From positions 2,852,001 to 2,916,000 of the forward strand of contig NZ_CP041660.1 in the NCBI RefSeq assembly GCF_007289895.1: a stretch of DNA of 64,000 nucleotides, given 5' to 3'. Source of the DNA: Catenovulum sediminis. GTDB lineage: Bacteria; Pseudomonadota; Gammaproteobacteria; Enterobacterales; Alteromonadaceae. The position numbers and the translations under genes were made by a program. Position 1 is the first letter of the stretch; each line of letters starts with the position of its first letter. Below the pieces are notes generated by a model. That model ran no database searches. It had not been told where the DNA came from and worked only from the letters and a program-made list of their open reading frames with translations. This document shows, in pieces, positions 46,964 to 55,481 of this stretch.

Positions 46964-48355
46964 ATGGATATTAATAATATTAAACGATTATTTGGAATGA
47001 CTTATGGTTTGGTGATGCTGGCAGCTTGCGACTCTTCAGAAACAATTGAAGCAGAATATGTTGGTAACTATGATACCCCTCCTTTAATTCAGGCCTTAGA
47101 TGCACCTTTAACAGAATGCCCTGAGCGTGTATGGGCAAGTGCCAGTCAAAATTTTAAGCAATCTGAAGTATTGGTTATTGACCGACCTAGAGGGATAAAA
47201 AATGCCTTTCACTGGCAGGCAATTGATAAGAGTGTCAACAATGTTGAACTTGAATTTTTAGATCCACAATGGTTTCTTCTTTATAACTTTGGCTATTACT
47301 TTGGTAAGAAAACAGTAGGGCTAAATGCGTTAGAAATTAGTCATCATCTTCGTAGCGATGGTTCTACATATTGGAAACATGATGTGCATTTACTTTTTCA
47401 TGAGCTTTTTCATTACTTTGCTCAGGAAAACTGGCTAATAGATTCTCACGAACGTGGTGATGTCTACCCATTACACTGGCAACCTCGTTATCTACGCACT
47501 AAGTTAATTTATGCCTTACAAGAAGCATTAAGCAATAAGTCAGATTTATCAGAAGCCAAATACTGGTACAGGCGTTACTTGCAGGAACACCCAGAAGAAG
47601 CTGTTGTTACTAACGTTTTCGACAACATTGAAGGAACTGCCGAATATGCCGGCTATGTGATGCTTGCTTTGGCTGAATACGGCTGTAACATTTCTGAGGA
47701 GCAATTAATTAAAAATATCAATGATAATATCATTGCTTTTGATTATACCTTAACTTCAAACCTTGAATCTTATCGACTGGGGTTATTGTCAGGTTTATTA
47801 TTAAGGGAAAGAAGTAATGAAAACTGGCAAGTACAAGTGGAAAATGGTGTGCCATTGGTTGGTATATTACTAAAAAACATTCCTGAAAAGTATGTTAGCT
47901 ATGATACAGAACTTGCTAATAAAATAAGTGAAGACGTTGCTTATGAGAATGGTTTGTTACATATGAAATTTTCTCCAGCTATAAATACTTTTAAAAACCC
48001 AGAATATTACCGCTTATCTTTGAGTGCTGAATCGCTGAATTTCTTTCAAATGTCGGGTGCTTATTTTATTAATAATGAAGCCAATATTAATAAAATTACT
48101 GCGGATTTTGAAGGGGATTTAATGTTGGGGGGAGATGTTATTATAGAAGCTAACGGGATACAGCTCATAGAAGTTAAAAACACTCCATGTCGTGAAGGTT
48201 TTGATATAAATCAGTTTATTTTCCCTATTCATAAAGATGAAATTAAATTTGATGAGCTGGAACGTGTTGCTTTTTCTAACTCTGCTTTAACTTTTAAAGA
48301 TCTTAAAATTGATAAAGTTAACGTGGATGGATATCAATGGCTTTGTATTAACTAA
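46964..48355 (+). CDS. Predicted lipoprotein with HExxH metallopeptidase motif
   Basis: 463 residues. Lipobox LAAC with Cys22. The zinc-protease motif H146-E147-x-x-H150 appears in LLFHELFHYFAQ, and a downstream NIEGTAEYAGYVMLALAE could provide the third ligand Glu. The C-terminal third is beta-rich. I do not recognise the family. It lies at the end of the cluster, before the small hypothetical frame and the right repeat. A peptidase acting on the exported product is possible but unproven. Confidence 0.65.
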   Translation: MDINNIKRLFGMTYGLVMLAACDSSETIEAEYVGNYDTPPLIQALDAPLTECPERVWASASQNFKQSEVLVIDRPRGIKNAFHWQAIDKSVNNVELEFLDPQWFLLYNFGYYFGKKTVGLNALEISHHLRSDGSTYWKHDVHLLFHELFHYFAQENWLIDSHERGDVYPLHWQPRYLRTKLIYALQEALSNKSDLSEAKYWYRRYLQEHPEEAVVTNVFDNIEGTAEYAGYVMLALAEYGCNISEEQLIKNINDNIIAFDYTLTSNLESYRLGLLSGLLLRERSNENWQVQVENGVPLVGILLKNIPEKYVSYDTELANKISEDVAYENGLLHMKFSPAINTFKNPEYYRLSLSAESLNFFQMSGAYFINNEANINKITADFEGDLMLGGDVIIEANGIQLIEVKNTPCREGFDINQFIFPIHKDEIKFDELERVAFSNSALTFKDLKIDKVNVDGYQWLCIN

Positions 48356-48383
48356 TAAATCTATTTTATTGGTTGCAGGAGTT

Positions 48384-48515
48384 ATGGTTGATCGTTATTT
48401 TTCTGCTAACTATAGCCTGCTGTTAGCGAATCTAAGTGTATTTGTTCAATCTTATTTTTATTTTTCTTGGTTCAAGAAAACAGAACACATTTATAAAGGA
48501 ATCAATTTAGATTAA
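48384..48515 (+). CDS. Short hypothetical reading frame at the island's right end
   Basis: 43 codons from an ATG with AGGAG only two bases away, overlapping no other gene. It is moderately hydrophobic (SLLLANLSVFVQSYFYF). It may be chance. The remaining sequence to 48637 shows no gene; it ends at the right repeat. Confidence 0.25.
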   Translation: MVDRYFSANYSLLLANLSVFVQSYFYFSWFKKTEHIYKGINLD

Positions 48516-48693
48516 AAAACTATAATGAACTGAAAAATTAAGTATTTTTATAGCTCATTAAAATCCAGGGGGTAAAGTGAGGGTTATGAAAAACTCCCAT
48601 GCAAATAATTCAATAAAAACAAATGGATAACTATCACATGGGCGGCATGATGTAGTCTGAAAAAGACATCATCCTCCAGAACACTTGTTCGTT

Positions 48694-48719
48694 AAAAACC
48701 CAGCTTCGGCTGGGTTTTT
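48694..48719 (+). terminator. Duplicate of the groESL terminator
   Basis: Same AAAAACCCAGC/GCTGGGTTTTT stem as at 26871. Here it follows the 18-base groEL remnant and so may end transcripts coming from the peptide cluster. Confidence 0.88.
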
Positions 48720-48757
48720 GCTTTTTAATGATAGAAAATACCGTTTTGCTTTAGGAT

Positions 48758-49357
48758 GTGAACAGCTTAGTGAAAATTTATATTAAAAACATGGTTTGTG
48801 ACCGGTGCATTCTGGCGGTGGAAAATATACTGCAAGAGATGCAGTTAAGTTATGTCACTGTTGGTTTAGGTGTGGTGGATTTTTCAAACCATCTAGGTGA
48901 GCAACTACCCGATCTTATTCATACTCAATTAAGCCAGCGATTAGAAGCGCTGGGCTTTTCACTGCTGAATAATTCAAAAAGTAAGTTAATTGATGCGGTA
49001 AAAAATTCGTGCATTGACTATCTTAAAAGCACCATAGAAGGTGAGCAGGCGCAAACCCATGTGCGCTTGTCTGAGCATATTAATCATCATGTTGCGCGGG
49101 AATATAAATATCTAAGCAATTTGTTTTCTGAAGTAGAAGGCATCACGATTGAGCAATACTTTATAAAACTTAGAGTTGAAAAAACAAAAGAACTACTGGT
49201 CTACGGTGAGTTATCGCTGGCGGAAATTGCATCTTTGTTAGGCTATAGCAGTGTTGCGCATTTAAGCGGGCAATTTAAAAAAGTGACCGGGTTAACGCCA
49301 AGTTATTTTCGCTCGGTAAAAGATCAAAAACTCAGAAATGCTTTAGATAAACTGTAA
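48758..49357 (+). CDS. AraC-type regulator with N-terminal HMA-like domain (right copy)
   Basis: 199 residues, intact, differing from the copy at 26935 at five residues. The CxxC (MVCDRC) and helix-turn-helix parts are unchanged. Both copies have the same start context (GTG). Two active paralogues may therefore be expressed. Confidence 0.85.
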   Translation: MNSLVKIYIKNMVCDRCILAVENILQEMQLSYVTVGLGVVDFSNHLGEQLPDLIHTQLSQRLEALGFSLLNNSKSKLIDAVKNSCIDYLKSTIEGEQAQTHVRLSEHINHHVAREYKYLSNLFSEVEGITIEQYFIKLRVEKTKELLVYGELSLAEIASLLGYSSVAHLSGQFKKVTGLTPSYFRSVKDQKLRNALDKL

Positions 49358-49444
49358 ATTCTATAACAAAAACAAATAACCCTGTAACGAGCATCGGGCG
49401 CAACTGTTTTAAACTATTGGCCAGTCAATAGTATGGAGTCTCTA

Positions 49445-49873
49445 ATGGGTATGAATTGGAACAACAAAACAAACTGGATTAAAAGTGCACACAATACTAA
49501 ATGGTGTTTATTGGGTTGTGCGATTGGTGATTTTGGTACAATTGCCTATTTTCAATTTAATGAGCACAACCTTTCAACTTTAAGTGTGATGTTATTCGCA
49601 ATGTTTAACGGGTTGCTCACCAGCATTATGCTGGAAACGATTATTTTGTATCGTGCACATTTTACGTTGAAAGCGGCGCTTAAAACCGCTTTTGGCATGA
49701 GTTTTATTTCGATGCTGGCGATGGAAGCGGCGATGAATTTAACCGACTATGCGTTAACCGGCGGGGCAATCTTAACCTGGTGGGTGATCCCTTTGGCGCT
49801 GCTTGCAGGCTTTTTAACCCCTTGGCCATACAATTACTGGCGATTAGAAAGACACGGTAAGTGTTGTCACTAA
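49445..49873 (+). CDS. DUF4396-like small membrane protein (right copy)
   Basis: 142 residues, differing from the left copy at one residue (Lys/Arg near the C-terminus). Same ribosome site and ending HGKCCH. Its stop overlaps the convergent dehydrogenase stop by four bases. Confidence 0.7.
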   Translation: MGMNWNNKTNWIKSAHNTKWCLLGCAIGDFGTIAYFQFNEHNLSTLSVMLFAMFNGLLTSIMLETIILYRAHFTLKAALKTAFGMSFISMLAMEAAMNLTDYALTGGAILTWWVIPLALLAGFLTPWPYNYWRLERHGKCCH

Positions 49874-51048
49874 CCTGTATTTTGGGGCCGCAGGCGATAA
49901 ATTTTTCCGTTGTCACTGGAAAAGTAAAGGTAACCATCTGGACCAGTGATAACGGCGCGTATTCTTTGCTCAAGTGATTCTAACAAGCGTTCTTCGCTTG
50001 TGATATGACCGTTTTCATCAATCTCAACACGGTTTAGATGTTTTAATTTCATCGCACCTGAAAATAAACTGCCTTGCCATTTGGGGAAGGCTTTTCCTTG
50101 GTATAAAGTTAATCCACCCGGCGCGATGGAGGGTGTATACACTTTTTTCGCTGCTTGCATACCGGGCATTTTTTCTTCACCAACGGAAATCGGTCCCCAG
50201 TATTCTTTGCCTTGCGAAACGAGTGGCCAACCGTAATTTTTGCCTTTTTCGATGAGGTTAATTTCATCACCACCACGCGGCCCATGTTCAATCGACCACA
50301 GTCGTTTGTGGGTTTTATCAAATACCAGACCTTGAGGGTTTCTGTGGCCGTATGACCATATTTCCGCCAATACTTCTTTTGAATCGACAAAGGGGTTATC
50401 GGCGGGCGTTTTGCCATCTAGTGTTAAGCGTATAATCGCACCCGCGTGATTTGATAAATTTTGTGCATTGTCCCGCTCTGCTCGATCGCCTATGCTGAAA
50501 AATAAATGTCCTTGTCCGTCAAAAGTGATACGACTGCCGAAATGCCGTGTGTTGTCATTGGCTGACTGCGTAACCAGTATATCTTGCCAGTTAATCAGGT
50601 GCTGACCAACAAGCTCAGCGCTTGCTAATGTGGTTGCCAACCCGGCTTCTGTTGATTTGCTGTAGGTAAAATAGAGCCGAATTTTATCTTGATAATTTTC
50701 AGGTTTAACCGAGGGCAGGGCAACATCCAGTAAACCACCTTGTCCGGAACTTTCAATTTTGGGATGTCCGGATATTTGCTTTTGATTTTTTGCTTTGAGG
50801 TCTAACAGAAAAATATCACTGTCTCTTTCTGTCAATATCAGTTTATTGGGTGTGATAAACGCCAAACCCCAAGGCGTATCAAAGCCAGAGGCGATTTCAT
50901 CCAGATAAAAATCATGTTTTTGACTGCTAAAAGATTGTGCTGCATCGGCGTTTTTTAGAAAAATACTGACGGAAAATAAACAGCTGACAAGCAAGGTAAG
51001 CGCAGGTAAAAAAACTGAATTTGCGATATATCGATGTTTGTTTGACAT
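49870..51048 (-). CDS. PQQ-dependent sugar dehydrogenase-like protein (intact)
   Basis: 392 residues with an N-terminal signal/anchor (hydrophobic residues 11-30). It is a six-bladed propeller of the soluble aldose dehydrogenase (YliI-like) family: TPWGLAFITPNKLILTER, SGQGGLLDVAL, FGSRITFDGQGHLFFSIGDR, SYGHRNPQGLVFD and IEHGPRGGDEIN are all characteristic, with the catalytic His in FGSR's preceding TRHFG. It oxidises aldoses in the periplasm with PQQ. The left repeat holds a dead fragment. It is followed upstream by a TetR gene on the same strand. Confidence 0.9.
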   Translation of the reverse strand: MSNKHRYIANSVFLPALTLLVSCLFSVSIFLKNADAAQSFSSQKHDFYLDEIASGFDTPWGLAFITPNKLILTERDSDIFLLDLKAKNQKQISGHPKIESSGQGGLLDVALPSVKPENYQDKIRLYFTYSKSTEAGLATTLASAELVGQHLINWQDILVTQSANDNTRHFGSRITFDGQGHLFFSIGDRAERDNAQNLSNHAGAIIRLTLDGKTPADNPFVDSKEVLAEIWSYGHRNPQGLVFDKTHKRLWSIEHGPRGGDEINLIEKGKNYGWPLVSQGKEYWGPISVGEEKMPGMQAAKKVYTPSIAPGGLTLYQGKAFPKWQGSLFSGAMKLKHLNRVEIDENGHITSEERLLESLEQRIRAVITGPDGYLYFSSDNGKIYRLRPQNTG

Positions 51049-51061
51049 ACATAACTCCGCG

Positions 51062-51679
51062 TTAAAATTTGTCTCCGTCCGAGTTTATTCCAATCCCTTT
51101 TAAACAATGTTCAATGACCGTTTGTAATTCAGCAAAAGTAACTTTTGCACGCGCCATTGAGGCTGTACCACGCAAGGTTGTTGCTATGCTAAGGGCAGCA
51201 CTACTTGCCTGATGATTGAGGCCCAACCGTATCGCTTGCGGATCGTTTAGAAAGAGTTCTGTCAGTAGCTTTTGAATATATTGTCCGGCTTCGTTAAGCA
51301 GTTCAGTAGGCGCTTGCGGCATATCGCCTCCGGCGATTTCAGACTGGCATAAAATAACGTAGCAGCCCTTAGGATCGTCTGATTCACATTGGCTTTTAAC
51401 AATCGATAACATGTAATTTTTTACACGTTTTTCCAATCTAGTACCTTCTTCAAATAGCCATTGTGTATGAGGCTTGGCTATTTTTTCGATATACAAACTG
51501 GTCGCTTTAACAAACAGAGCTTCTTTGTTACCAAAAGTAGCGTACATACTGGGTTTGTTGATACCCATGCTTTGTGTGAGTTCAGACAAAGAAGCGCCTG
51601 TGTAGCCTTTTCGCCAAAACACATCCATTGCAGCCTCTAATGCTTGCTCTTCGCTAAATGTACGTTTTCTACCTACCAC
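51062..51679 (-). CDS. TetR family transcriptional regulator
   Basis: 205 residues. The N-terminal helix-turn-helix runs EEQALEAAMDVFWRKGYTGA into SLSELTQSMGINKPSMYATFGNK. A C-terminal ligand domain (about 80-190) carries CESDDPKGCYVI, typical of the AcuR/YcdC-like (TetR_C) type. Divergent from the SDR gene, with two palindromes between them, so it probably represses that gene and itself. Confidence 0.93.
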   Translation of the reverse strand: MVGRKRTFSEEQALEAAMDVFWRKGYTGASLSELTQSMGINKPSMYATFGNKEALFVKATSLYIEKIAKPHTQWLFEEGTRLEKRVKNYMLSIVKSQCESDDPKGCYVILCQSEIAGGDMPQAPTELLNEAGQYIQKLLTELFLNDPQAIRLGLNHQASSAALSIATTLRGTASMARAKVTFAELQTVIEHCLKGIGINSDGDKF

Positions 51680-51700
51680 AATTTTATCTCTTTATTTATT

Positions 51701-51727
51701 TTGACATATTGTACCGAACGGTATAGA
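51701..51727 (+). promoter_or_regulatory. Promoter of the SDR gene overlapped by an operator
   Basis: TTGACA at 51701-51706, a 15-base spacer, then TATAGA at 51722-51727. The first TetR palindrome covers most of the spacer and the -10, so binding would block polymerase. Confidence 0.6.
51710..51725. promoter_or_regulatory. TetR-type operator 1
   Basis: TGTACCGAACGGTATA, a 16-base inverted repeat with one mismatch. It overlaps the SDR promoter. Confidence 0.8.
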
Positions 51728-51737
51728 GTTGGTCAAG

Positions 51738-51753
51738 TGTACCTATCGGTACA
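51738..51753. promoter_or_regulatory. TetR-type operator 2
   Basis: TGTACCTATCGGTACA, with perfect six-base arms around TATC, 28 bases centre-to-centre from operator 1. Two sites of one design argue for cooperative repression. Confidence 0.82.
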
Positions 51754-51795
51754 AAATAGAAAGTATTATCCATCAGTTAACCATAAGGAAGTTTT

Positions 51796-52530
51796 ATGAG
51801 TCATATTATTGAGAACAAAGTTGCATTAGTGACGGGCGCAAACCGGGGAATTGGCAAAGCAATTGTTGAATCTTTTATTGCACACGGAGCGAAAAAGGTT
51901 TATTTGGCCGTGCGTGATCCTGAATCTACCGTAGAGTTAGCCACTCAATTTAAAGATAAAGTGGTGACACTTAAAGCGGACGTATCGGATGCGGATTCAA
52001 TTAAAACCCTAGCAGAACAAACGAAAGACGTAGATATTCTGGTTAATAATGCTGGCATCATGCAGTTGGGCTCACCTTTGGATGACAATGCGCAGGCGTC
52101 ACTACAGCAGCAATTTGATGTGAATGTGTTTGGACTGATGCGTGTTGCGAGTGCCTATGAAGAAATATTGGCGCAGAACAAAGGTGTTTTGGTGCAACTT
52201 AATTCAATTGCCTCAATTAAGACGTTTGCTGACATTGCGACTTATTGCGCTTCTAAATCTGCGGCCTATTCTATTACACAAGGTTTGCAGCAAAAGTTTG
52301 CAGCAAAAGGGGTTGACGTACTGAGTGTTCACCCAGGGCCTATTGGCACAGATATGGGGGATTCTGCTGGTTTTGAAGGGGCGCCGGAGCCAAGTGTTGT
52401 CGCGGAAGGGATAGTCGAATCGTTAAAAAATGGAGATTATCATTTATTTCCAGACCCGGTTGCTAAACAATTTGAAAGTGCCTATCAGGGCTTTTCTGAT
52501 GCAATTATTACTTCTGAACTGGCGTTATAA
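51796..52530 (+). CDS. Short-chain dehydrogenase/reductase
   Basis: 244 residues. The Rossmann motif TGANRGIGKAI, NNAG (VNNAGIMQLG), catalytic Ser (LNSIAS) and YxxxK (YCASK) are all present. This is a classical NAD(P)H-dependent oxidoreductase, probably induced through the adjacent TetR. The substrate is unknown. Confidence 0.92.
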   Translation: MSHIIENKVALVTGANRGIGKAIVESFIAHGAKKVYLAVRDPESTVELATQFKDKVVTLKADVSDADSIKTLAEQTKDVDILVNNAGIMQLGSPLDDNAQASLQQQFDVNVFGLMRVASAYEEILAQNKGVLVQLNSIASIKTFADIATYCASKSAAYSITQGLQQKFAAKGVDVLSVHPGPIGTDMGDSAGFEGAPEPSVVAEGIVESLKNGDYHLFPDPVAKQFESAYQGFSDAIITSELAL

Positions 52531-52548
52531 GCTGCGAAAATCGAAAGA

Positions 52549-52859
52549 GGGTCGTCCCTTTAGGCGACAAATGTTCATTGCAGAATTTGTCGGCGTAAAC
52601 ACCGACCTACCTGTAGCTTATAGCTTATAGCTTATTGCTCAAAGCTCAAAGCTCAAAGCTTGAAACTTGAAACTTGAAGCTCGAAGCTCATAGCTCAGAT
52701 GTGAGTCGTCCCTTTAGGGCGACAAATGTTTATTGCAGAATTTGTCGGCGTAAACACCGACCTACCTAAAGCTCGTAGCTCAAAGCTCAGATGTGGGTCG
52801 TCCCTTTAGGGCGACAAATGTTAATTGCAGAATTTGTCGGCGTAAACACCGACCTACCT
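52549..52859. repeat. Three copies of a 64-65 base double-hairpin unit
   Basis: Units at 52549-52612, 52703-52767 and 52795-52859. Each starts GGGTCGTCCCTTTAGGGCGAC (first copy lacks one G and the second has GAG), an inverted repeat, and ends GTCGGCGTAAACACCGAC, a second inverted repeat, followed by CTACCT. They are separated by runs of AGCTCNN-like heptamers. This is a REP-like mobile or structural repeat in a 470-base non-coding gap. Confidence 0.92.
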
Positions 52860-52861
52860 GT

Positions 52862-52952
52862 AGCTCGAAGCTCGAAGCTCGAAGCTCGAAGCTCGAAGCT
52901 CGAAGCTCGAAGCTCATAGCTCATAGCTCATAGCTCATAGCTCATAGCTCGA
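52862..52952. repeat. Heptamer satellite (AGCTCGA and AGCTCAT)
   Basis: Seven perfect copies of AGCTCGA (52862-52910), then five of AGCTCAT (52911-52945), then another AGCTCGA. Shorter, more varied heptamers separate the double-hairpin units upstream. Confidence 0.95.
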
Positions 52953-53001
52953 AGCTTAAAGTTCGGTGTTTTTCAAGATAGTTGTCGCCTAAAGTTAAAT
53001 T

Positions 53002-54066
53002 TTATGCTGCCTTCTCATCTTCATTTTTTGTCGGGTTTAAATGTACCTGTTCGATGGCAGACCAGTCTCGTGTTTTGCCTGACCAACGAGTCGGGTGCTT
53101 CATCTTAGCTTCTGTATTAATTTTATGGCGATGAGCCAGTATCTCTTTATCCAATCCAGCGTGGCGCTGATTGGGTGTGACAAACTTAATTCCACTGTGC
53201 AAATGTTCATCGTTGTACCAGTTTACAAATCCACTCACCCACGCTCTAGCTGTCGTTATACTTTCAAATGCTTTTTCTGGGTATTCCGGTCTATATTTCA
53301 ATGTCTTAAACAACGACTCAGAATAAGGATTATCGTTACTCACTGACGGGCGGCTAAACGAGGGCATAATCCCCAGTTCTTGCAGTGTCGCCAGCATAGT
53401 CGCTCCTTTCATCGGGCTGCCATTGTCCGAATGCAATGTGACTTGGTCACGCTTAATTTGTTCTCTTTGACAAATATCCGTCATTAAATCAGCTGCTAAT
53501 TCGCTCAACTCGGTTTCATGTATCTGCCAACCCACTATTTTTCGGCTATAAATATCCATCACTAAGTACAAGTATAAAAACAGTCCTTTCACCTGGGTCG
53601 GTAAGTAGGTGATGTCCCAAGTGTATATCTCATTTGCCTGTGTCGCTGTTAAAGCCTGAGGTTTAGCGACTGTTTTTGCTGGCTTGCTTTTTTCTCGGTG
53701 CGTCAGTAGGTTATGGTTTTTCATGACCCGGTTAAATGAACTCACCGATGCAATCCAAATGCCTTTATCTAACAGTTTCGGCACAATTTTACTGGCGGAT
53801 AAATCTGCATATTCATCACTGTTTGCTATCTGTATTATTTTCTGGCATTCAATGTCAGTCAGTCGATTAGCTGGTGTTTTAATTGCCTCTATCCGGCCAT
53901 CTTGCATATTTTCCTTTTTTATCCACCGTTGTATGCTTTTTTCACTCAACCCCAGTAAACGACAGGCTTTGGCCTGACTGGCTCCGGAAGATTGCGCCTC
54001 CTGAACCCATTTGATTAACTGTCTGCGCTCTTCCATTGGTGTTAATCGTCCTCGCTGGAACCCCAA
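53002..54066 (-). CDS. IS3 family transposase OrfB (DDE)
   Basis: 354 residues. An N-terminal HTH_21-like region precedes the integrase core: EIYTWDITYLPT (D), TLHSDNGSPM (D) and PYSESLFKTLKYRPEYPE (E). Its frame is -1 relative to orfA and normally expressed by slippage at the A9 run. The listed start is a TTG inside the overlap, so independent translation is uncertain. Confidence 0.9.
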   Translation of the reverse strand: MGFQRGRLTPMEERRQLIKWVQEAQSSGASQAKACRLLGLSEKSIQRWIKKENMQDGRIEAIKTPANRLTDIECQKIIQIANSDEYADLSASKIVPKLLDKGIWIASVSSFNRVMKNHNLLTHREKSKPAKTVAKPQALTATQANEIYTWDITYLPTQVKGLFLYLYLVMDIYSRKIVGWQIHETELSELAADLMTDICQREQIKRDQVTLHSDNGSPMKGATMLATLQELGIMPSFSRPSVSNDNPYSESLFKTLKYRPEYPEKAFESITTARAWVSGFVNWYNDEHLHSGIKFVTPNQRHAGLDKEILAHRHKINTEAKMKHPTRWSGKTRDWSAIEQVHLNPTKNEDEKAA

Positions 54067-54557
54067 ATGGCATCCACTTTTTTTTTGAGTACTAATAATG
54101 CAGCTGTTTCTGCTAAGGCTTTATCTTTACGATTCAATTCTTTTTGCAGTTGTTTAATTTCGTTTTTTAATTGCTTTGTGTGCGTGGCAGACGCTTTCGT
54201 GGTGCTTGGCTAGTTTCTTTGGGTTATATCTTGTTTCCACTGCTGTATATGATGTGGGTATATCCCTTGGGCACGGCAATATTGATTGAGACCTTCATCG
54301 TCTAATGATGCACAGGCAATGATGGCGTTTAATCGAGCTTCTGCGCTCCAATCTTGAGGTCGTTTTTCTTTTTTCATTTTATTGCCGTTGTCGGTAAATT
54401 CCAGTTGATGGTTTTTAGCAAGTACAATCCATTTTTGCAATGTTGAATAGCCAACATTTAGCTCAAGTGCGATATCTTTTAAATTAACATCACTTCGGCG
54501 ATTCAAAGCTTTTTCGACCGCTTGGATTTTAAATTCTTCAGTAAATTTATAACTCAT
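54042..54557 (-). pseudogene. IS3 family OrfA with in-frame amber codon
   Basis: The first 115 codons encode the helix-turn-helix part (EEFKIQAVEKALNRRS, then GYSTLQKWI). A TAG at 54210-54212 interrupts the frame. Beyond it the same frame continues with KQLQ-type coiled coil and LVLKKKVDAIWGSSEDD, the usual OrfA ending. The break blocks OrfA and the OrfAB fusion unless the codon is suppressed. Confidence 0.85.
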
Positions 54558-54686
54558 TTTTATTTGCCTCTAATTAAAGTTAGAGGCGACATCTATCCTG
54601 ACACAGGGGGAGTTAGACATATCTTTTTCATCTAAAGGGCGTAAGATTGAATGTGCTACCCATAATCCTTTATTGTGAGGTGTTAC

Positions 54687-55481
54687 ATGTGGTTGAAAAC
54701 AGGTTGTCAAATCGCTTTTGATATTAATATTCCGACCCCTTTTATGCTGATGTTGCGTCCCAGAAGTGGTGCGCAGCAATGGATTGAACTTGAAAAGTAC
54801 ATTTTAACGCCCAGTACGCCTATTGTTGAGTTTACCGATATTTACGGTAATTTGTGCCAGCGCCTGATTGCCCCGGTTGGCCTTTTTTCGATTAATACTT
54901 CGGTGCAGGTCAAAACACCTGAGGTGATAGATATTGCGCCCGGTGCACCTTTTGTTCCTGTGCAATTTTTGCCTGATGCGGTGCTTTCATATTTATTGCC
55001 GAGTCGTTACTGCGAATCAGATGTGTTAGTGAACGTTGCCTGTGAAATTACAGATGGATATTTACTGGGCTATGATCAGGTAGCCGCTATTTCTCAATGG
55101 ATAAATACCAATATACGTTATGAAACACAGATTAATGATTATTTAGTTTCAGCAACTGATGTTTATCAGCGCCGTTGGGGAGTATGTCGCGATTTTGCGC
55201 ATCTGGGAATTGCCCTTTGCCGGAGTTTATGTATACCCGCACGTATGGTCGTGGGCTATCTACATGGTTTATCACCGATGGATTTTCACGCGTGGTTTGA
55301 AGCTTATATTGATGGGCGTTGGTATACATTTGATGCCACTCAGCAAACCTTAAAACCTGGTTATGTGGTTATCGCTTATGGCCGGGATGCCGCTGATGTG
55401 GCAGTTTTTAATCAATTCGGACCCGCGATATTTCCGATTTCGCAAAACGTTTTTGTTGAACAATTGGGAAACAATTGCTGA
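54687..55481 (+). CDS. Transglutaminase-like protein 1
   Basis: 264 residues from the ATG at 54687 with TGAGG seven bases upstream. The transglutaminase core shows Cys in RRWGVCRDFAHLG, His in FHAWFEAYI and Asp in YTFDATQQ. An N-terminal beta domain comes first (about 1-130). Likely a cytosolic papain-fold protease or amidase. Its stop overlaps the next ATG (TGATG). Confidence 0.9.
   Translation: MWLKTGCQIAFDINIPTPFMLMLRPRSGAQQWIELEKYILTPSTPIVEFTDIYGNLCQRLIAPVGLFSINTSVQVKTPEVIDIAPGAPFVPVQFLPDAVLSYLLPSRYCESDVLVNVACEITDGYLLGYDQVAAISQWINTNIRYETQINDYLVSATDVYQRRWGVCRDFAHLGIALCRSLCIPARMVVGYLHGLSPMDFHAWFEAYIDGRWYTFDATQQTLKPGYVVIAYGRDAADVAVFNQFGPAIFPISQNVFVEQLGNNC

Larger units (their letters stand above)
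48638..50376 (+). repeat. Right direct repeat of the island (uninterrupted)
   Basis: About 1,739 bases matching 26815-28474 plus 30868-30946. It starts abruptly inside the final groEL codons (ATGGGCGGCATGATGTAG), which have no groEL upstream here, so the repeat edge is the insertion junction. It contains the terminator, regulator, DUF4396-like gene and the 3' part of the intact dehydrogenase. Confidence 0.95.
52967..54605 (-). mobile_element. IS3-family element (IS150-like group), orfA disrupted
   Basis: Terminal inverted repeats share GATAG.TGTCGCCT near 52977-52990 and, inverted, near 54582-54600; exact ends are uncertain by a few bases. No clear target duplication was seen. It holds orfA (amber-interrupted) and orfB in the -1 frame with a nine-A slip site at 54078-54086. 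Confidence 0.85.

Noticed and set aside
48309-48515. 68-residue frame overlapping the end of the HExxH gene
   Set aside because: Its first part only reads the HExxH gene in another frame; at most the shorter form from 48384 could be real, and it is weakly supported.
52549-52952. Possible CRISPR array from the regularly repeated units
   Set aside because: Only three units, no unique spacers of uniform size (the gaps are themselves heptamer repeats) and no cas genes nearby.
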